From: Sporobolomyces roseus
Taxonomy: Eukaryota; Basidiomycota; Microbotryomycetes; Sporidiobolales; Sporidiobolaceae
DNA: 64,000 nt
Assembly (NCBI GenBank): GCA_016617785.1
Contig: JADILM010000001.1
Span: 4,216,001-4,280,000 of the forward strand
Direction of reading: 5' to 3'
In this document: piece after piece, positions 1 to 14,708 of the stretch
How positions within the stretch are numbered: position 1 is the stretch's first letter
Layout of the letters: the number at the start of each line of letters is the position of its first letter
Notes under the pieces: generated by a model
The model's database searches: none
Told to the model about the DNA's origin: nothing
Seen by the model: the letters and a program-made list of their open reading frames with translations, nothing else
Translations under genes and position numbers: made by a program

Positions 1-3256
<3,256 letters not shown>

Positions 3257-4488
3257 GTAATAATCACTACTCTTTACTCTTGTTCACAATCCAGTTTGAT
3301 CGCTTGTCGGCGTTCAAAGGTGTGGATAGGTCGACACTGGGGAGTAGGTGAACAGAGAGAAAGAGAGAGAGTCGACTCTCGCACGTTGTGGGTTCCCTTG
3401 GAGACTTTATCACTTCGCTGCGAAAACGACTCCTTCTTCTTTCCCATTCACTCCTTTCAACTCACTCTCTTCCGGCGAGGACCAACGACACAATCAGCAC
3501 GGCCAATCATCCCCAAATCTCTCTCTTTTGTTCTCCCACTCCGATAACTTCCCCTTCTCGACCCACTTCCGCTCATCCTCACTCACTCACAACTTCAAGC
3601 AATGTTTCTCAATTCCACGCATCTCTCCAAGGACAGCTCATAAACAATACTCTTCTCCCTTTTCTTTTTACCCCACAAATCAACCTCGTCATCTTTCAAC
3701 CCTTCAAGTCGCTTTGCCCCCAATCTGAGTCGAGCACGAGCACGAGGAGATCACGACGGAGAAAGAGGAGGAGAAATCGTTTTGAGACGAAAAACCTTCA
3801 AACATGTCGACACTATCTCTCGTAGTTTTCTGTCCCTTTCAAAGGTCTTCCATCAGTCTACTCGAGTGATTTAATCCGTACGATAGGTGTTCAGTCTCGT
3901 CTACCCCGACCAACCGACATGCCTCAGAAAACGTCTTCGCCAGTCATTTCGCACGAGAAACGAGTAATTTCGACTCGAAACCGATATCTTCACTCTGACG
4001 AACGGTTCGACCGCCTCGAAACAGCTAGAGTATCGGAAGAGCTATAGTTAGGTCTGGTGAGTGTAGGCGTGGAAGGGATGTCAGAGCGAGGGAGTTGAAA
4101 CGAGGTAGGAAAAGTGAGCGAGGAACTTCAGCGAGGGACTTGCAGGGAAAGACGCGACGAGAAGGCGGTCGGAACGGGTCGCTCGATGAGAGGTTTTAGG
4201 GGAGGGAGTTTGGGAGATGCTTGTAGAAGAAAGTTCGCTCTAGTCACTCACTCGTCTTCGCAATGAGAAACCCGAAAAAAACTGTTCAGTCACTCTCATC
4301 TTTCCCTCGCTTTTTGTGCAAACGCCAACCTCGAGCCTCTCGCAGCCTTGTTCCGTTATGTGTGATCTTGAAAGGAGAGAACACAAAAAAAGACTCGGGC
4401 GAAATCAATGCGAAATTCCTCCCTTCCCTTCCTTCCTCTCTTTCTCTCCATTCTCTCTCCTAATCCTCTCTCAAACCACCATCCAATC
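3257..4488. promoter_or_regulatory. Divergent intergenic region between YAK1 and RAD1
   Basis: About 1.2 kb between the two divergent start codons. It is pyrimidine-rich on the plus strand around 3420-3700 and again at 4420-4480, just before the RAD1 ATG, which is typical of fungal promoter and 5' UTR DNA. The open frames in it show no domain and no consistent splicing, and I regard them as chance. No RNA gene or repeat seen. Confidence 0.5.
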
Positions 4489-6433
4489 ATGCCTCCCGAC
4501 ACACCCGATGTACGTCCCTCTTCCTCTCTTTCCCCCAATCCTCGATTATTCCTCATCTCCCAACTCCCCTCTCCTCGTCCTCCCCCAACTCGACAGATCC
4601 TAGTAGCAACCATGCCATCCGTTAGACCTCTAGCATCACTCCTCAAATCCCTCTCATTCAAATCCGTTAGTCCCCCTCTCTCTTCTCTTCTCCCTTTACT
4701 TTTGATTCAACTTTAGAGAACTGAGACGGAAGAGGGGTAATGGCAGAGAGCTACTTTAAAGATTGATAGTATTGGATTGAGAATGATTGTTGAAGAAGGA
4801 AGATCTATACAAGGTACGCTTCTCCTTCTCTCGTATATGGGAATAATCTCGCTGAAATTCAGTCAGGACAGGACAGCTCATGCATTCATTTCAAGTGTTT
4901 GTTTCAGTACCTACACATTCGAATTACAAAGAGATGATCCTGCAGCATTTTACGATGAACCTCCTCAAGATACCTCCGAAGAAGAAGAACAAGCGAGGAG
5001 GGATGTAGAATCTTCTCAAGATTCTTCTTCATCATCTCCTGTTGTTCCTCGACAAGCAGAACCTAGGGGTGATCCACATTGCGAGATGACGATTTCTTTA
5101 TCTACCATGTTGGAATGTTTGAATATTTTTGGGAACGCTGGTACGGGGAGTACGAACCCTTTCAAACGAGATTCGAAAGGAGGAGCAGGAGGGGATGACG
5201 AGGAGGATGATCAGGGAGATAGAGGAGGAGGTGGAGGTGGGAGGAGGTGGGGAAAGGAGAAGGAAAGGGGGGAGAAAGGGGAAGAGAAACAAACTAGTTT
5301 GAGATTGAGTTATAAAGGGTTAGGCGAACCTGTCGTACTATTGTAAAGTTTTCACTTTCTCTCTCTCTCTCTTTAGGTTAGAGAGCTGATTGATTCGGGG
5401 GAGAGATATGGGGAACAGGTTGGAAGAGAGTGGGATTGTGACGAGGTGTGAATTGACCACTTATGAACCGGAGGGATTGTTGGACCTTAGTTTTGTCGAT
5501 CAAGAACGAGTTCAACGACTCATTATGAAAGTATGTTCTCCCTTCTTCTCAGTTCGACGCAATAAAGGGTCTGCTGACGAGGAGCATGGAGTGTAGTCGG
5601 AGTGGTTGAGAGACGCATTGTTGGAATTACCACCGAGTTCGGAAAAGTTGTCGATCAGCTTCTCACCGATTAGGGACGAGATCGATCAGGATGATGAGGG
5701 AGGAGAGAGGGATGAAGAGGATGTAGTGCCATTGTTCAGGTTGGAGGCTACTGGTGCGGCGGGTTCGACAGAGGTGAGCTTTAGCCCCCTCTCCCTTCTC
5801 TTTCTCCTCGCTCAGTCGAGTCTCTCCTGAAATACGAGCATTGAGCTGATCATCGAGTGACCTTGAGAGTAGATGGATTATTCGGATAATAAAGATATTC
5901 TCGAAGTTTTCGAATGTGAGAACCCGATACGAAACAGGTCCGCTTCTCTTTTTGGCATCTGACGAAGAATCACGTGCTAATACGAACGAGAGAGGTATAC
6001 AGCTACAAGTTCTCTCATATTCAATTGACGAAACATGCTCTAAACAACTCGATAAAAACCGTTCGTCTCCTTTCCTCTCCTTTCCTCTCTTTCCCGCAAA
6101 ACGTCTCATCATCGCTCACGTTGCAACGCTCCTCTCTCCTCCCATCCCGCTCGTCTCGTCCCGCACCCATTCCCTCGCTCGTGTACAGTCAATAAGAACG
6201 GATGATTATGGATTAGTTTCGTTTCAATTCATGATCCCGTTGACTTCGAACCCTGCGAAACTAGGAGGAGTTGGCAAGAAAGGAGGAACAGGAGCTGGGG
6301 GAGTGGGTGCTGCAGCCGAGGAAGGGAGAGTGGCTTATGTCGAATTCTTGGTGAGTTTCGAAGAGACGCTTTATTTCTTCGGGAACTAATAGATTCTTTT
6401 CTTTCTTCACAGTGTGTCGCGCTCGACGAGTAG
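4489..6433 (+). CDS. RAD1: Rad1/Rec1 subunit of the 9-1-1 checkpoint clamp
   Basis: PCNA-like subunit of the Rad9-Rad1-Hus1 clamp, loaded at damaged DNA to activate the ATR-type checkpoint in the nucleus (Ustilago Rec1, human RAD1). Ten exons: join(4489..4509,4597..4665,4747..4813,4877..5342,5419..5530,5597..5773,5873..5937,6003..6060,6189..6350,6413..6433), giving 405 aa. Family signatures in order: VRPLASLLKSLSFK, RATLKIDSIGLRMIVEEGRS, CEMTISLSTMLECLNIFG, GIVTRCELTTYEPEGLLDL, SEWLRDALLEL, GLVSFQFMIP, and the short C-terminus VEFLCVALDE. First and last exons are only 21 nt. Several donors deviate from GTAAGT (GTTAGT, GTCCGC, GTTCGT), but every junction preserves frame and motif order. An acidic/Gly-rich linker around residues 85-190 (EEEEQARRD, then a Gly run) is longer than in yeast and probably disordered. 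Identity is confident; the GTTAGT and GTCCGC junctions are the weakest. Confidence 0.9.
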
Positions 6434-6761
6434 GCTTTCGTCTGATCTCGTGTAGCTGTGCTAGAGCGTCGTTGTCGGGCTGTTGTAGCTGTCTCTCCCC
6501 ACTAGTTTCGCTCGTTCTGTTTGTCTGTTGTTTTCATTACGCTTCACTCTGCAACTAGCCCTGTCGTCTTTCTTCTATTCAAGACTCATTATTGCACGCA
6601 TCTCGCGTTCCTCAAGCCGGAGAGAGAGAGAGAACTGACAACTTCAGATTTTTGCGAAAATGCTCATCGGAAATTTCCATCAAAGTCCGGCTCGCTCAGT
6701 CCTCTTCCTCTTCCTCCCTTTCACTTTCCCCTCCCTCTCGAATTGCAAGCTACAAGAGAAT

Positions 6762-7633
6762 ATGGCAACACGTCGTACGACTTCTATCTCACTCGGAGTC
6801 CCCTCTCCTCGCGGTTCCCAAGCTCCTCCGACTCAAGATGAGATCGATCCAACGTCTGCTCTCCCTCCATCTCTCAGCTATCCTCACAACCAGCTGACGA
6901 GATGTAGTTTGTGCACAGTGTTATAGCAGAAATGGTAGCGAGGGAGAAAGCTCGATTGAAGAGACAGAGGGAGAAGAAACAACAATTAGTCGTCGATCAA
7001 GCGAAAGGAGCTGGGAAGAACTATAGGGACGCTGTCAAGAAGGTTATGGACGAGGGAGAGAAGAAGATGTGAGTTCACTGTTTTTGCTGAGGTCAAGTGC
7101 GTCGAGTTGTCATGCGGGAATCGTCGAGGAGTGCGAAAGTATTCTCGCTCGTTTTCGTTTCTCGAGCTAATGCGTGGTATTGTTCCGTGATCAGGGGAGA
7201 AGTAATAAAGCAACATCAAGCAGAGGAGAAGAAATTGAAAGATGAGCTCAATCAACTCGAGAGCGAGTTGACTGAGATGGTTCAAGCCGATGTCGTTCGT
7301 CGTCTTTCCGATTCAGCGGCCATGACTCGCAGCTGATACGATCCTGACAACTAACAGAGCGAATCAAAGCTGGTCGCTGCATCAATCATGTCCGCAATCG
7401 AACAAAACGAACAAGCCAAAGCTGCGATGATTCAAAACCTCGCAATGATCAGTAAACGTTCGTCGCTCTCTCTACACAGTTCAGTCTGTCGACGTTCGCT
7501 GATTGCGAAGACCGAGACTGGAACAGAAGAGGAGAAAGTTGCAGAAGCTGGATTGGCTGAACTCTGGTTGACGGATGATGAGGAAGAAGGTCCGCATGAC
7601 GATGGGGAAGATCAAGGAGCCTATAGCGCTTGA
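6762..7633 (+). CDS. Uncharacterised small coiled-coil protein
   Basis: I do not recognise this gene. Preferred model join(6762..6853,6919..7068,7195..7291,7358..7451,7527..7633), 179 aa. The N-terminal ~30 residues are Ser/Pro/Thr-rich. The middle is a highly charged helix (residues ~35-120, e.g. REKARLKRQREKKQQ and KKLKDELNQLESELTEMV) predicted to be a coiled coil, followed by an Ala/Gln helix (SIMSAIEQNEQAKAAM) and an acidic tail (DDEEEGPHDDGEDQG). All internal junctions keep frame; branch-like CTGAC/CTAAC motifs lie before the acceptors. The first intron is ambiguous: donor at 6775 joined to 6927 would also keep frame and give a shorter N-terminus. It lies head-to-tail after RAD1. The size and composition would suit a structural or kinetochore-type subunit, but that is only a guess. 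Confidence 0.65.
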
Positions 7634-7970
7634 AAGGGATCGTAACGCTTGATCGACGATTGCTGTAAATAGGGAACGCTTGTTGTACACGAAAACACGA
7701 AAAATGCAGTGACCTCTTTCACTCTCGTTCAAGCTCGAGACAGGAGAGGTAGTGAACGAAAGATTGTATTGACAACGAGAGGGATTGAAGGAGATTAGGA
7801 AGGGGGTACTGCATAGAGAAAGGTAGAAACTGTCGAAAGGGAAGGATGTAACAGAAAATCGACAGAGAGAACAAAACAATCTTATGTACAAACGAACTAC
7901 CTGACCCGCAGGAAGAACGCACAACCACTGGAGACGATCGAGACTGAGAGAGAGAGGGAGAAGGAGGAGA
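7634..7970. other. Convergent intergenic stretch
   Basis: Shared 3' region between the coiled-coil gene (+) and the PRM10-like gene (-). AT-richer, with no open frame that shows splicing or motifs. Nothing further seen. Confidence 0.5.
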
Positions 7971-10900
7971 TTAGAAAGCGAATCCTAATCCTCCACCTCT
8001 CTTCTTGGTTCCAACCGAGTAGACGAGGAACGAAGCAAAGAACAATCCGATAGTGATACCGATTGCGACTTGAACCATTCGGAATCCGATCATCAATCTG
8101 TTCAGCATCAACTAGTAAGCACGTGCTCTAGAGATGACCGAAGGGAGAAGAGAGAAGCGTACCCAGAATTGTAGGAATCGTTGCCTCCTGATGACATTGC
8201 TAATCCTCCTGCGGCGGCAATACCTCCGGGAACGAGGAAGAGTACACCAGAAGCCATGGCTATTGATCCGAACGAGGTCTGTCAGTTAAGCGATGGATGA
8301 GAGGGAGATAGAGAGAGAGAAACGTACCGGTGAAGGAAGTTCCGTTGAAAATTCGAGAGTACAAGTTACCGAGGAGACCAATAACGGTAGCTCCGATGAA
8401 GGAGACGATATCTGAACGTTCGAAGATCTGGATTGGGGGTAATTCAGATCAGAGATCTGCTTTGTAGAGAGGAAAAGTAGGAATCGAGACTCACAAACAT
8501 AGTAGCTGCTCGATTCGCAACGTAACCAACGACGGCGATGAAGATCATGACTGGCAATTCTCGTGATCGGAGAGGTTGCATGTTGGACAATGACGAGAAG
8601 AAGGAGAAAGCTGGAACTAGGAGAATCAACCAGTAGATCGAAGCTCTGCGAAGAGTACGTACTCCACGTTAGCTCAATCTTTGTGAAAGAGAAAAAGGGA
8701 TGGGAGACTCACCCTTGACGCCACCATTGCCATTCGGGATCACGGTAACACATGACTTTACCCTTTTGAAGGGAAGCAGTGTTTTGCGAAACAATCGATT
8801 GAGTAGCGTTGGTGAACGAGAAGGAACCTTCGAATGATTGGGTAACGTTGTTCGCGATGAAAGTACCGTCGAGAGTCGTGACTGTCATTCCGTGATCGGC
8901 CGCGATGGCTCGGGACGAAGGGTCGAAGAGGTAGAAAACGTCTGAACCGACCGCGATGGAGAATCCGAGGAAAAGAGTGTAGATGATGGCGTAAACCATT
9001 CGGACACTACCGGCGATCAAGTTCTTTGAAGCGAGTTCGAGAGATCCACAGACTAGATTCGGCGTAAGGATTCGAGTCAGTCGTAGAGTCGTAGATTCGA
9101 GATTTGTTGGAAGAGTCAACTCACGAACAACGTAACCGGGAAGGACCATGACTACTCCTGCTGAAGCGACAGATTCGTAGCAGAAGTACTCAGTAGTCGA
9201 CAGACCTCGAGCAGCAAACGAGATGAGGGCAGCAACGGAAATTCTGTCAATTCAAAGAGAATGTCAATCGACGAGATCAGGAGAGTTTCGAGGAATGTTG
9301 TTCGGGACTCACTCGAAGATGTTGGAGAAGACGGCATTCTTTCGAGCGACGTAGAGTTGAAGGAAACAAAGAATTGCTCCGAAAGCTCCGGCGACGAGAG
9401 CATCGATGATTGATCCAGCGAAACTGATTACACGAAAGGCGAGTCAGCTGAGAATAGCAAGTAGCGAGAGAAGAGAGGAGACGAACCCTAGGGGACAGAT
9501 GAGTCCAGCACACATTCCGGCGAAAACGACTCGCAGCCAATTCGGGTAGATCGGTTTCGCTTTGAGACAGCGATCGAGTGCGACGATACCCTCCTCGACC
9601 CCCATCTCATCGTGCACTACATCTCGGTAGATGATGTGGATGCGATGAAGTTGTCCGAGATTGAGTCCTCCGGAAGCTTTGATGAATTTGGTCTCGGAGG
9701 TGTGGGTATCGGAGTCACCGAAAGAAGCGATGACGACGGAAGGAACGTGGCTGTCGACCGAAGTACGGTCAGCGAGAGTCGAACGTGGTGAACTGAGAGA
9801 AAGAGGAAACTCACATGAACTGCGCATTTACACCGAGAACAGCGGAAGTTGCGTTGAGTTGAGACTCGAGACGATGGCTGTGAAGGTCGAGTAGAGGTTG
9901 TCAGATAATAGGCAAGCAAAAAGCAACGAAAGAGAGCATACGAAGGAGCACCGAAAGTCATGAGAGCCTTTGCGAGTTTGAGGATGAAATCTTGCTTCTG
10001 AATGAGAGCTATTTGGAGGACGCGATCGTCAGTGAATGGACGCAAAATCTCAGACGATGAAGAGAAGCGCATGCTTACTAGCGACGTGAGCCGTGATCGA
10101 GTTCTTGTGCTTGAACTTCTTGTACTTGTTCTTCTTTCGTTCTCGACCTTCGAGAGCATCTCGGTGTTCGGCAGCGTCGAGAGATCCAAGTTCATCTCCA
10201 GTCTTCGCAGCCTTGTCGTGAGCTTCCTTCGCGAGTTTGAGCGCCTCCGATTCGTACCATTTCTCCATTCCAGGACCGATCTTTGATCGAGGATCATCCG
10301 GGTCGAGAACCTTGTCCTCCGCTGAAGTACCGACGGTGTTGACAGAGTTGGTTGAGTCGGCTCGCCTCATTCGACTCTTGTTGGATCCACCTCGAGGGAA
10401 AGCTCCTTCGTCAGCTTCACCCGATCGTCGGTTCCTCCTTCGAAGGTCTTGATCCTTCTCGTTGTAGTAGCTGCCAGTCGAAGAGGTACTTCCTTGAGTC
10501 ATACCTCGATTCATACCAGCGACTGGACCACCTTGACCGTTTCCGTAGAGTCGAAGAAGGTTCGAGAGAATACCAGCGGCTGCTCGTTGTTGATTTTGCC
10601 AATCCTCTCCGACCTCATCCTCCCAATCTTCGTCCTTGCGAGGTACTGGTCCTTTCTCGGTACGGTGACGACCATCGACGTGAGAGTTGACGAGATCCGA
10701 AGCTTCTCGAGCAGCTTGTTGACGAAGGTGCTCCTCTGTCGAACTGCGACGAAGTGCTGGTTTGAGTGGAGGAGGTTGTTGTTCACCGACGAGCGTCTCC
10801 TCCGAAGTTGATCCGTACCTCCCTCGAGTGACACCTAGCTGATTGTTGTTCGTTCGGAGGGGAGCGGTCGAAGGGTAAGGAGAAGGGTTGTCGAAAGGAT

Positions 10901-11231
10901 TGGTGTAAGTGGGAACTGAAGATTCGTGACCGGAGCGATCGAGACCTCGTTCGGGGAGTCCACTACCGTGAGTAGGAGCAGGTAGTGGTCGAGAAGGAAC
11001 CGAGTAACCTCCTCCGACGTCGCCATACATATCTTCCATCGACATTGGGTCTCTCGAAACGATGACAGTCGGAGGAGGGTTGTGAGGAGCGGTAGAGTAG
11101 TTGTTGGAAGGAGGAGGCATGGAAGGTTGAGAAGAGTTGAAGGAAGGGGAGAAGACTTGATCAGGTTGACCTTGATCGTGAGAGAAGCGAATGTGTCGGT
11201 GACCGTTCTGAGGGGAAGTTTCGTCGTTCAT
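7971..11231 (-). CDS. PRM10: ThrE/DUF1212 family membrane protein (pheromone-regulated membrane protein 10-like)
   Basis: Fungal member of the threonine/serine exporter (ThrE, DUF1212) family, multi-spanning, probably an amino-acid or small-molecule transporter in an internal or plasma membrane. Exons complement(join(7971..8097,8163..8259,8328..8427,8495..8645,8713..9052,9125..9243,9313..9423,9487..9750,9815..9877,9942..10008,10079..11231)), 863 aa. Residues 1-384 are a soluble, Ser/Pro/Arg-rich N-terminus typical of Prm10. The DUF1212 core begins with LIQKQDFILKLAKALMTFGA and HRLESQLNAT, followed by the HDEMGVEEGI region. Hydrophobic segments include WLRVVFAGMCAGLICPLG, FAGSIIDALVAGAFGAIL, VYAIIYTLFLGFSIAVG, ELPVMIFIAVVGYVANRA, VSFIGATVIGLLGNLYSR and VQVAIGITIGLFFASFLV. 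An Asn-rich luminal loop (NNVTQSF, NATQS) has N-glycosylation sequons. Family call is strong; substrate is unknown. Confidence 0.88.
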
Positions 11232-12232
11232 CTATCATTGACTGGGTCAGCTTCTTCGTTCTCAATAGCAGAGTTGAGGACGTACGTTTGTGAATTAGAA
11301 GAGATAAGAAAGTTGACTTGAAGTAGCGTGACCTGCACGGGATAGTCGAGTCGAGGTTTGAAAGCGAAAGGGTTCGAGTTTGAGGTAAAGAGTGAACGAG
11401 TGTCGGTTTGTAACGAGAGTGAGATGCAATGACCAGCAGAGCGGAGTAGTCTATCGACTGTAAGATGGAGGACTGGCTGTTCAAAGATAGCTGGCAGGAA
11501 GAAGCGAGCCTTTCGAAAAGAGAACTCGCCAGTCTTTCGAAGCCTCGGAACGAATTGCCCCGCTCCATCATTGAACCACAGAAGCTTGGGATCGCAACCG
11601 ACTCTTACTTGCCCTAAAGAGCTGGAAAAGCGTTGGAAGATTTCGAAATCGACTGGTTCTCAATAGAACAGATCTGCGAGTCCTCCTTGCCGGTAGTGGC
11701 TTAATCAGCTGCGTATATGAACCTCGGAACACCGAAGAATAGCTCTGGAGAGACTGTCGAGCTGCCGAGATTAGCTTGTAATTCGCGCTTTCAGTCTGGA
11801 AGGAGAACTCACTTGCCGAAGCTCATTCACATCCAGATTCATGCTGGCAGTTTATCAGAGCTTCTTCTGCTGCTGCTCTCCTTTACTGAGGTGCGGCGAG
11901 TGATCTGTCGAGGTCGAGAGATGAAGGTTGCACCTCTTTCTTTGCGGATTGGAGTCGGAGGGGTTGTAATAAGGCGTGCACGAGACTATCTCCTTCGCGT
12001 GCAGTAAGTGTCGAGCTAGAGAGCATATTTGTCGTCGGAAAGGATGATCAAGTCGAGAGCAAGATGTCGGATCGCAACTCGACTTTCGCGACTGATCCGC
12101 TTCGATGGAATGCTTCCGCATCTTGGCTTCGACCCTTTGTCTCGTCGGTCAAAGAGAAAGGATGAGATGAGCAAAAGTGAACATTGTAGTGCGAAAAGGA
12201 GTTCGAATATGCGAGAAGCAAAATCTTAGTTT
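11232..12232. other. Gene-poor stretch upstream of the PRM10-like gene
   Basis: About 1 kb between the PRM10-like start and the tRNA-Glu. It must hold the PRM10 promoter at its left end. I see no open frame with motifs or plausible splice structure, and no recognisable transposon ORF. It is the left part of a 4.4-kb island without protein genes. Confidence 0.5.
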
Positions 12233-12303
12233 TCCCCGACGGGGAATCGAACCCCGCTCGCGGCTGTGAGAGAGCCGAATCATAACCACTAGACCATCGA
12301 GGA
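12233..12303 (-). tRNA. tRNA-Glu (anticodon CTC)
   Basis: On the minus strand the acceptor stem TCCTCGA pairs with TCGGGGA. The D-arm TGGTCTAGTGG (A box) is followed by the anticodon stem CGGCT/AGCCG around loop CTCTCAC, anticodon CTC at 12270-12268. The T-arm CGGGG-TTCGATT-CCCCG is a perfect B box. Length is 71 nt, without intron. CCA is not encoded, as expected in eukaryotes; a T run begins shortly after the 3' end. Reads GAG codons. Confidence 0.93.
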
Positions 12304-12704
12304 ATATACATCGGCAGTCTTTATTGATATATGTAGCATCTATTTGCGCGTGTCGAGTCTATATCCGATCTATCACTCTCGCTGGTTTCCCTTGGTCTTC
12401 GAGGCGCGGTCATGGCAGTACAGTCTTTACTACCGGACTGTCAGCCTGATACGGGCACTTGCATGGAGGTAGAACCGAGTCATTCCGAAAAATCTGCAAT
12501 GTGCGCCAAATTGCGAGAATTTCAACAATTGTCCCGGTTGTGAAGCCTCTCTCCCTACCTTTTCGCTACTGATCAGACGCAGGGTTTCTCTGCCTCATAA
12601 TAGGGAGCCTCTGAGTACGAGAGAACAGAGGAATGCGCTTCTCTTTGGCCAAAGATGGAGTGACGCTCTTGCGCTGCGTCCACAGCGACATCGGCAAAAA
12701 ATGA
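12304..12704. other. Spacer between tRNA-Glu and tRNA-Gln
   Basis: 400 bp with no gene seen. Upstream flank of the tRNA-Glu and downstream flank of the tRNA-Gln. No repeated unit found within it. Confidence 0.45.
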
Positions 12705-12790
12705 GGTCGTACCCGGGTTCGAACCGGGGTTGCCCGGAGAGCTTTGAATACGATCAAAACCGAGCATGATGACCACTACACTATACAACC
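12705..12790 (-). tRNA. tRNA-Gln (anticodon TTG) with a 15-nt intron
   Basis: Minus strand. Acceptor GGTTGTA pairs with TACGACC (one G-U). The A box TAGTGTAGTGG, anticodon stem CTCGG/CCGGG, and T-arm CCCGG-TTCGAAC-CCGGG are intact. The anticodon loop reads TTTTGA, then an insertion, giving anticodon TTG at 12757-12755. The 15 nt at 12753-12739 lie immediately after position 37, the canonical site for eukaryotic tRNA introns. The mature tRNA would be 71 nt. Reads CAA codons. The right-hand part of this gene and 235 bp of its upstream flank are duplicated at 15139-15447. Confidence 0.85.
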
Positions 12791-13025
12791 CTGTCTCTGG
12801 TGACATTGCCGCGAGAAATTGCCAACACACCGCTCGAGCTCGCACCCCTCGCTAATGCTTGACTACAAGGCTCGATTGCGGCTACGCTTGTGGTAAAGAA
12901 TCGAGAACTACAAAGGTAGAGGTCGTCGAGAAACGAAGCGGCCATAGAAACCCAGACTTTTCAGAGGTTTCGTGCTTCGGAACATTTCTTTCTCTCACCG
13001 GGACTGATGCTTTGCGTGCGGCTGA
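12717..13025. repeat. 309-bp direct repeat, copy 1 (includes most of tRNA-Gln)
   Basis: Matches 15139-15447 base for base at a constant offset of 2422, with one difference that I found by reading (A at 12766, G at 15188). It starts inside the T-arm of the tRNA-Gln gene and extends through the rest of the tRNA into its 5' flank. Near-identity implies a recent duplication or gene conversion. No transposase ORF and no terminal inverted repeats seen. Confidence 0.92.
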
Positions 13026-13403
13026 TGAGAATAGGACTTCAGTCAGCCGGAGTGATTGAGACTGGCAGCGAGCTTCGAAGCTTGAGCGAAAATGAGCTTT
13101 GCATTTATACGATGCGAGGACTTCTCTGATCACTGTGCAGTTGTTGCTGGTAGTTCTTCAAATGTGAGCCGAGAAGGGGCTACCCAAGAGAATCAAGGAA
13201 CGGTGGCTGACCTTGAATATGATCGTCCTTCTCCTTTTCTCCGGAAGATCATTTCGCGGAATCGCTCGAGGGATGTGTGACTGGTGCTCTAGCACGTGTC
13301 TAGCGTGAGAGAAGTAGGATCATAACGCGAAGCTTAGGGTTGCGGGAATGAGCAGGGAGTGACAGCAGAGAGATCGAGAAGAGCGTTCGAATTTTGACGT
13401 TCG

Positions 13404-13620
13404 GGTCGAATCGACTGTCTCGATGCTCCAACTTTTCGACGATCCCGCTCGAACTTGGTCACCCCGTTTCTTCGACTCCTACACTATCCGCCGTATAGCG
13501 ACGAATCGACATTTGTCGAAAGCCGCGAAATCGAAATCGGAGATTTCGACTTAGTTGCGAAAAAAGTCGAAAAAAAGTCAAAGGGAGGTCAGTGCAAGTG
13601 AAGCCGCTATCTGAGCTCCT
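13404..13620. repeat. Diverged ~220-bp repeat, copy A
   Basis: Aligns by eye with 14471-14708 through shared blocks: ATCCCGCTC..AACTTGGTCA, CGTATAGCGA.GAATCGA, GGAGATTTCGACTT.GT.GCGAAAA and GCCGCTATCT. Substitutions and small indels are frequent, so this is an older duplication than the 309-bp repeat. It is rich in TCGA/GTCGAAAA motifs. Origin unknown; no coding potential seen. Confidence 0.7.
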
Positions 13621-14470
13621 TGATCCCCTCGACAGCTCTACTACTCAAGCACTGGATAATATTGAGTTAGAGAGAACTAGACTGAGTAGTGAGGCGCAGG
13701 AGAGGATCGTCAACGAGTTCTCGCAGATGTGGGCTTACACTGCGTTTGCTCACGTCGAAGAGCTCTTTGCATCGGAGGTCTACATCGGTAATTTTTGACC
13801 AGATGCGATAGCCTTGACGGCGATCTAGGGTTCGGACGAGGTCAGAGCAAGGTCTGTAGCCGAACTCTCTTCTTTCGAAAACCTTACGAATCCGAGCTCT
13901 CGGCAATCTTGCGCCCGCCCACCTACCCCAGCTCAGAGTTGACAACATATTGAGCTTATTGCTGCGCGGCTCGAGGTCGAAATCTCAGAGTCTGACCAAG
14001 AAAAGGGCAGAAAAGGGCCAAAACAGGTGAAAAATTATGGGTTTCAGACGGCAATTTCACAGCTCTCGAGAGGTGACCTACGGGAGGCAGACGAAAGGAT
14101 GAGCGACAATGCTTCCCTGCCGACTTCGATGTGAAAAGTTGCAAAGCATTGACCAGATGTTGTTCCAAAACCTTGAATGCAGCGCGAACCATCCGAAACT
14201 TTGGCCACGCGCTCCCTCCGGGCGCCGCGACACGCGGCTCGTCGGCTGAAGAGACTAAGCAGAGAGCTTTGTAATCACCGAGAGTAGCCAATACGGAAAG
14301 CTGAGGAGACTGTTCAGAGCCAAAAGTAGACACGCTTTCACTTTCGATTCGAACTCGTTTCTGAGCTCATGTGATCGACTTGAGCTGATCAGACACAGCT
14401 CAGCGTCGCTAAATTGACGGAACAAGATCAACGAGCAAGTGACAGTCTCGAGGGCTAAGTTCCATTCGTT
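13621..14470. other. Non-coding stretch between diverged repeat copies
   Basis: 850 bp with only short, unspliced, motif-free open frames. I see no tRNA, transposase or reverse-transcriptase signature here. Confidence 0.4.
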
Positions 14471-14708
14471 TCGAATCAAATCGACTGGCTTCGAACGGAA
14501 TCAATTCGATTCGCTCGACGATCCAAAGTGCCGAGTATCCCGCTCAAACTTGGTCAGTACGCTCCTTTTACTTGTATTATCTGCGTCGTATAGCGATGAA
14601 TCGAGATTTGGCAAGAGTCGAGAGGACGAGATTGGAGATTTCGACTTGGTCGCGAAAACTCGAGAGGGAGACAAAGGTCAGGGCGAAAGATGCCGCTATC
14701 TCGGCTCC
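14471..14708. repeat. Diverged ~220-bp repeat, copy B
   Basis: Partner of 13404-13620 in direct orientation about 1.08 kb away. Shares AACTTGGTCA, the CGTATAGCGATGAATCGA block, GGAGATTTCGACTTGGT and TGCCGCTATCTCGGCTCC with local divergence. Could be a remnant of an old tandem duplication or of a dispersed element. Confidence 0.7.

Noticed and set aside
5098..5292. Antisense ORFs across the Gly/acid-rich part of RAD1 and similar shadows in low-complexity exons
   Set aside because: GA-rich codon repeats leave complementary frames open; the sense strand carries the conserved domain.
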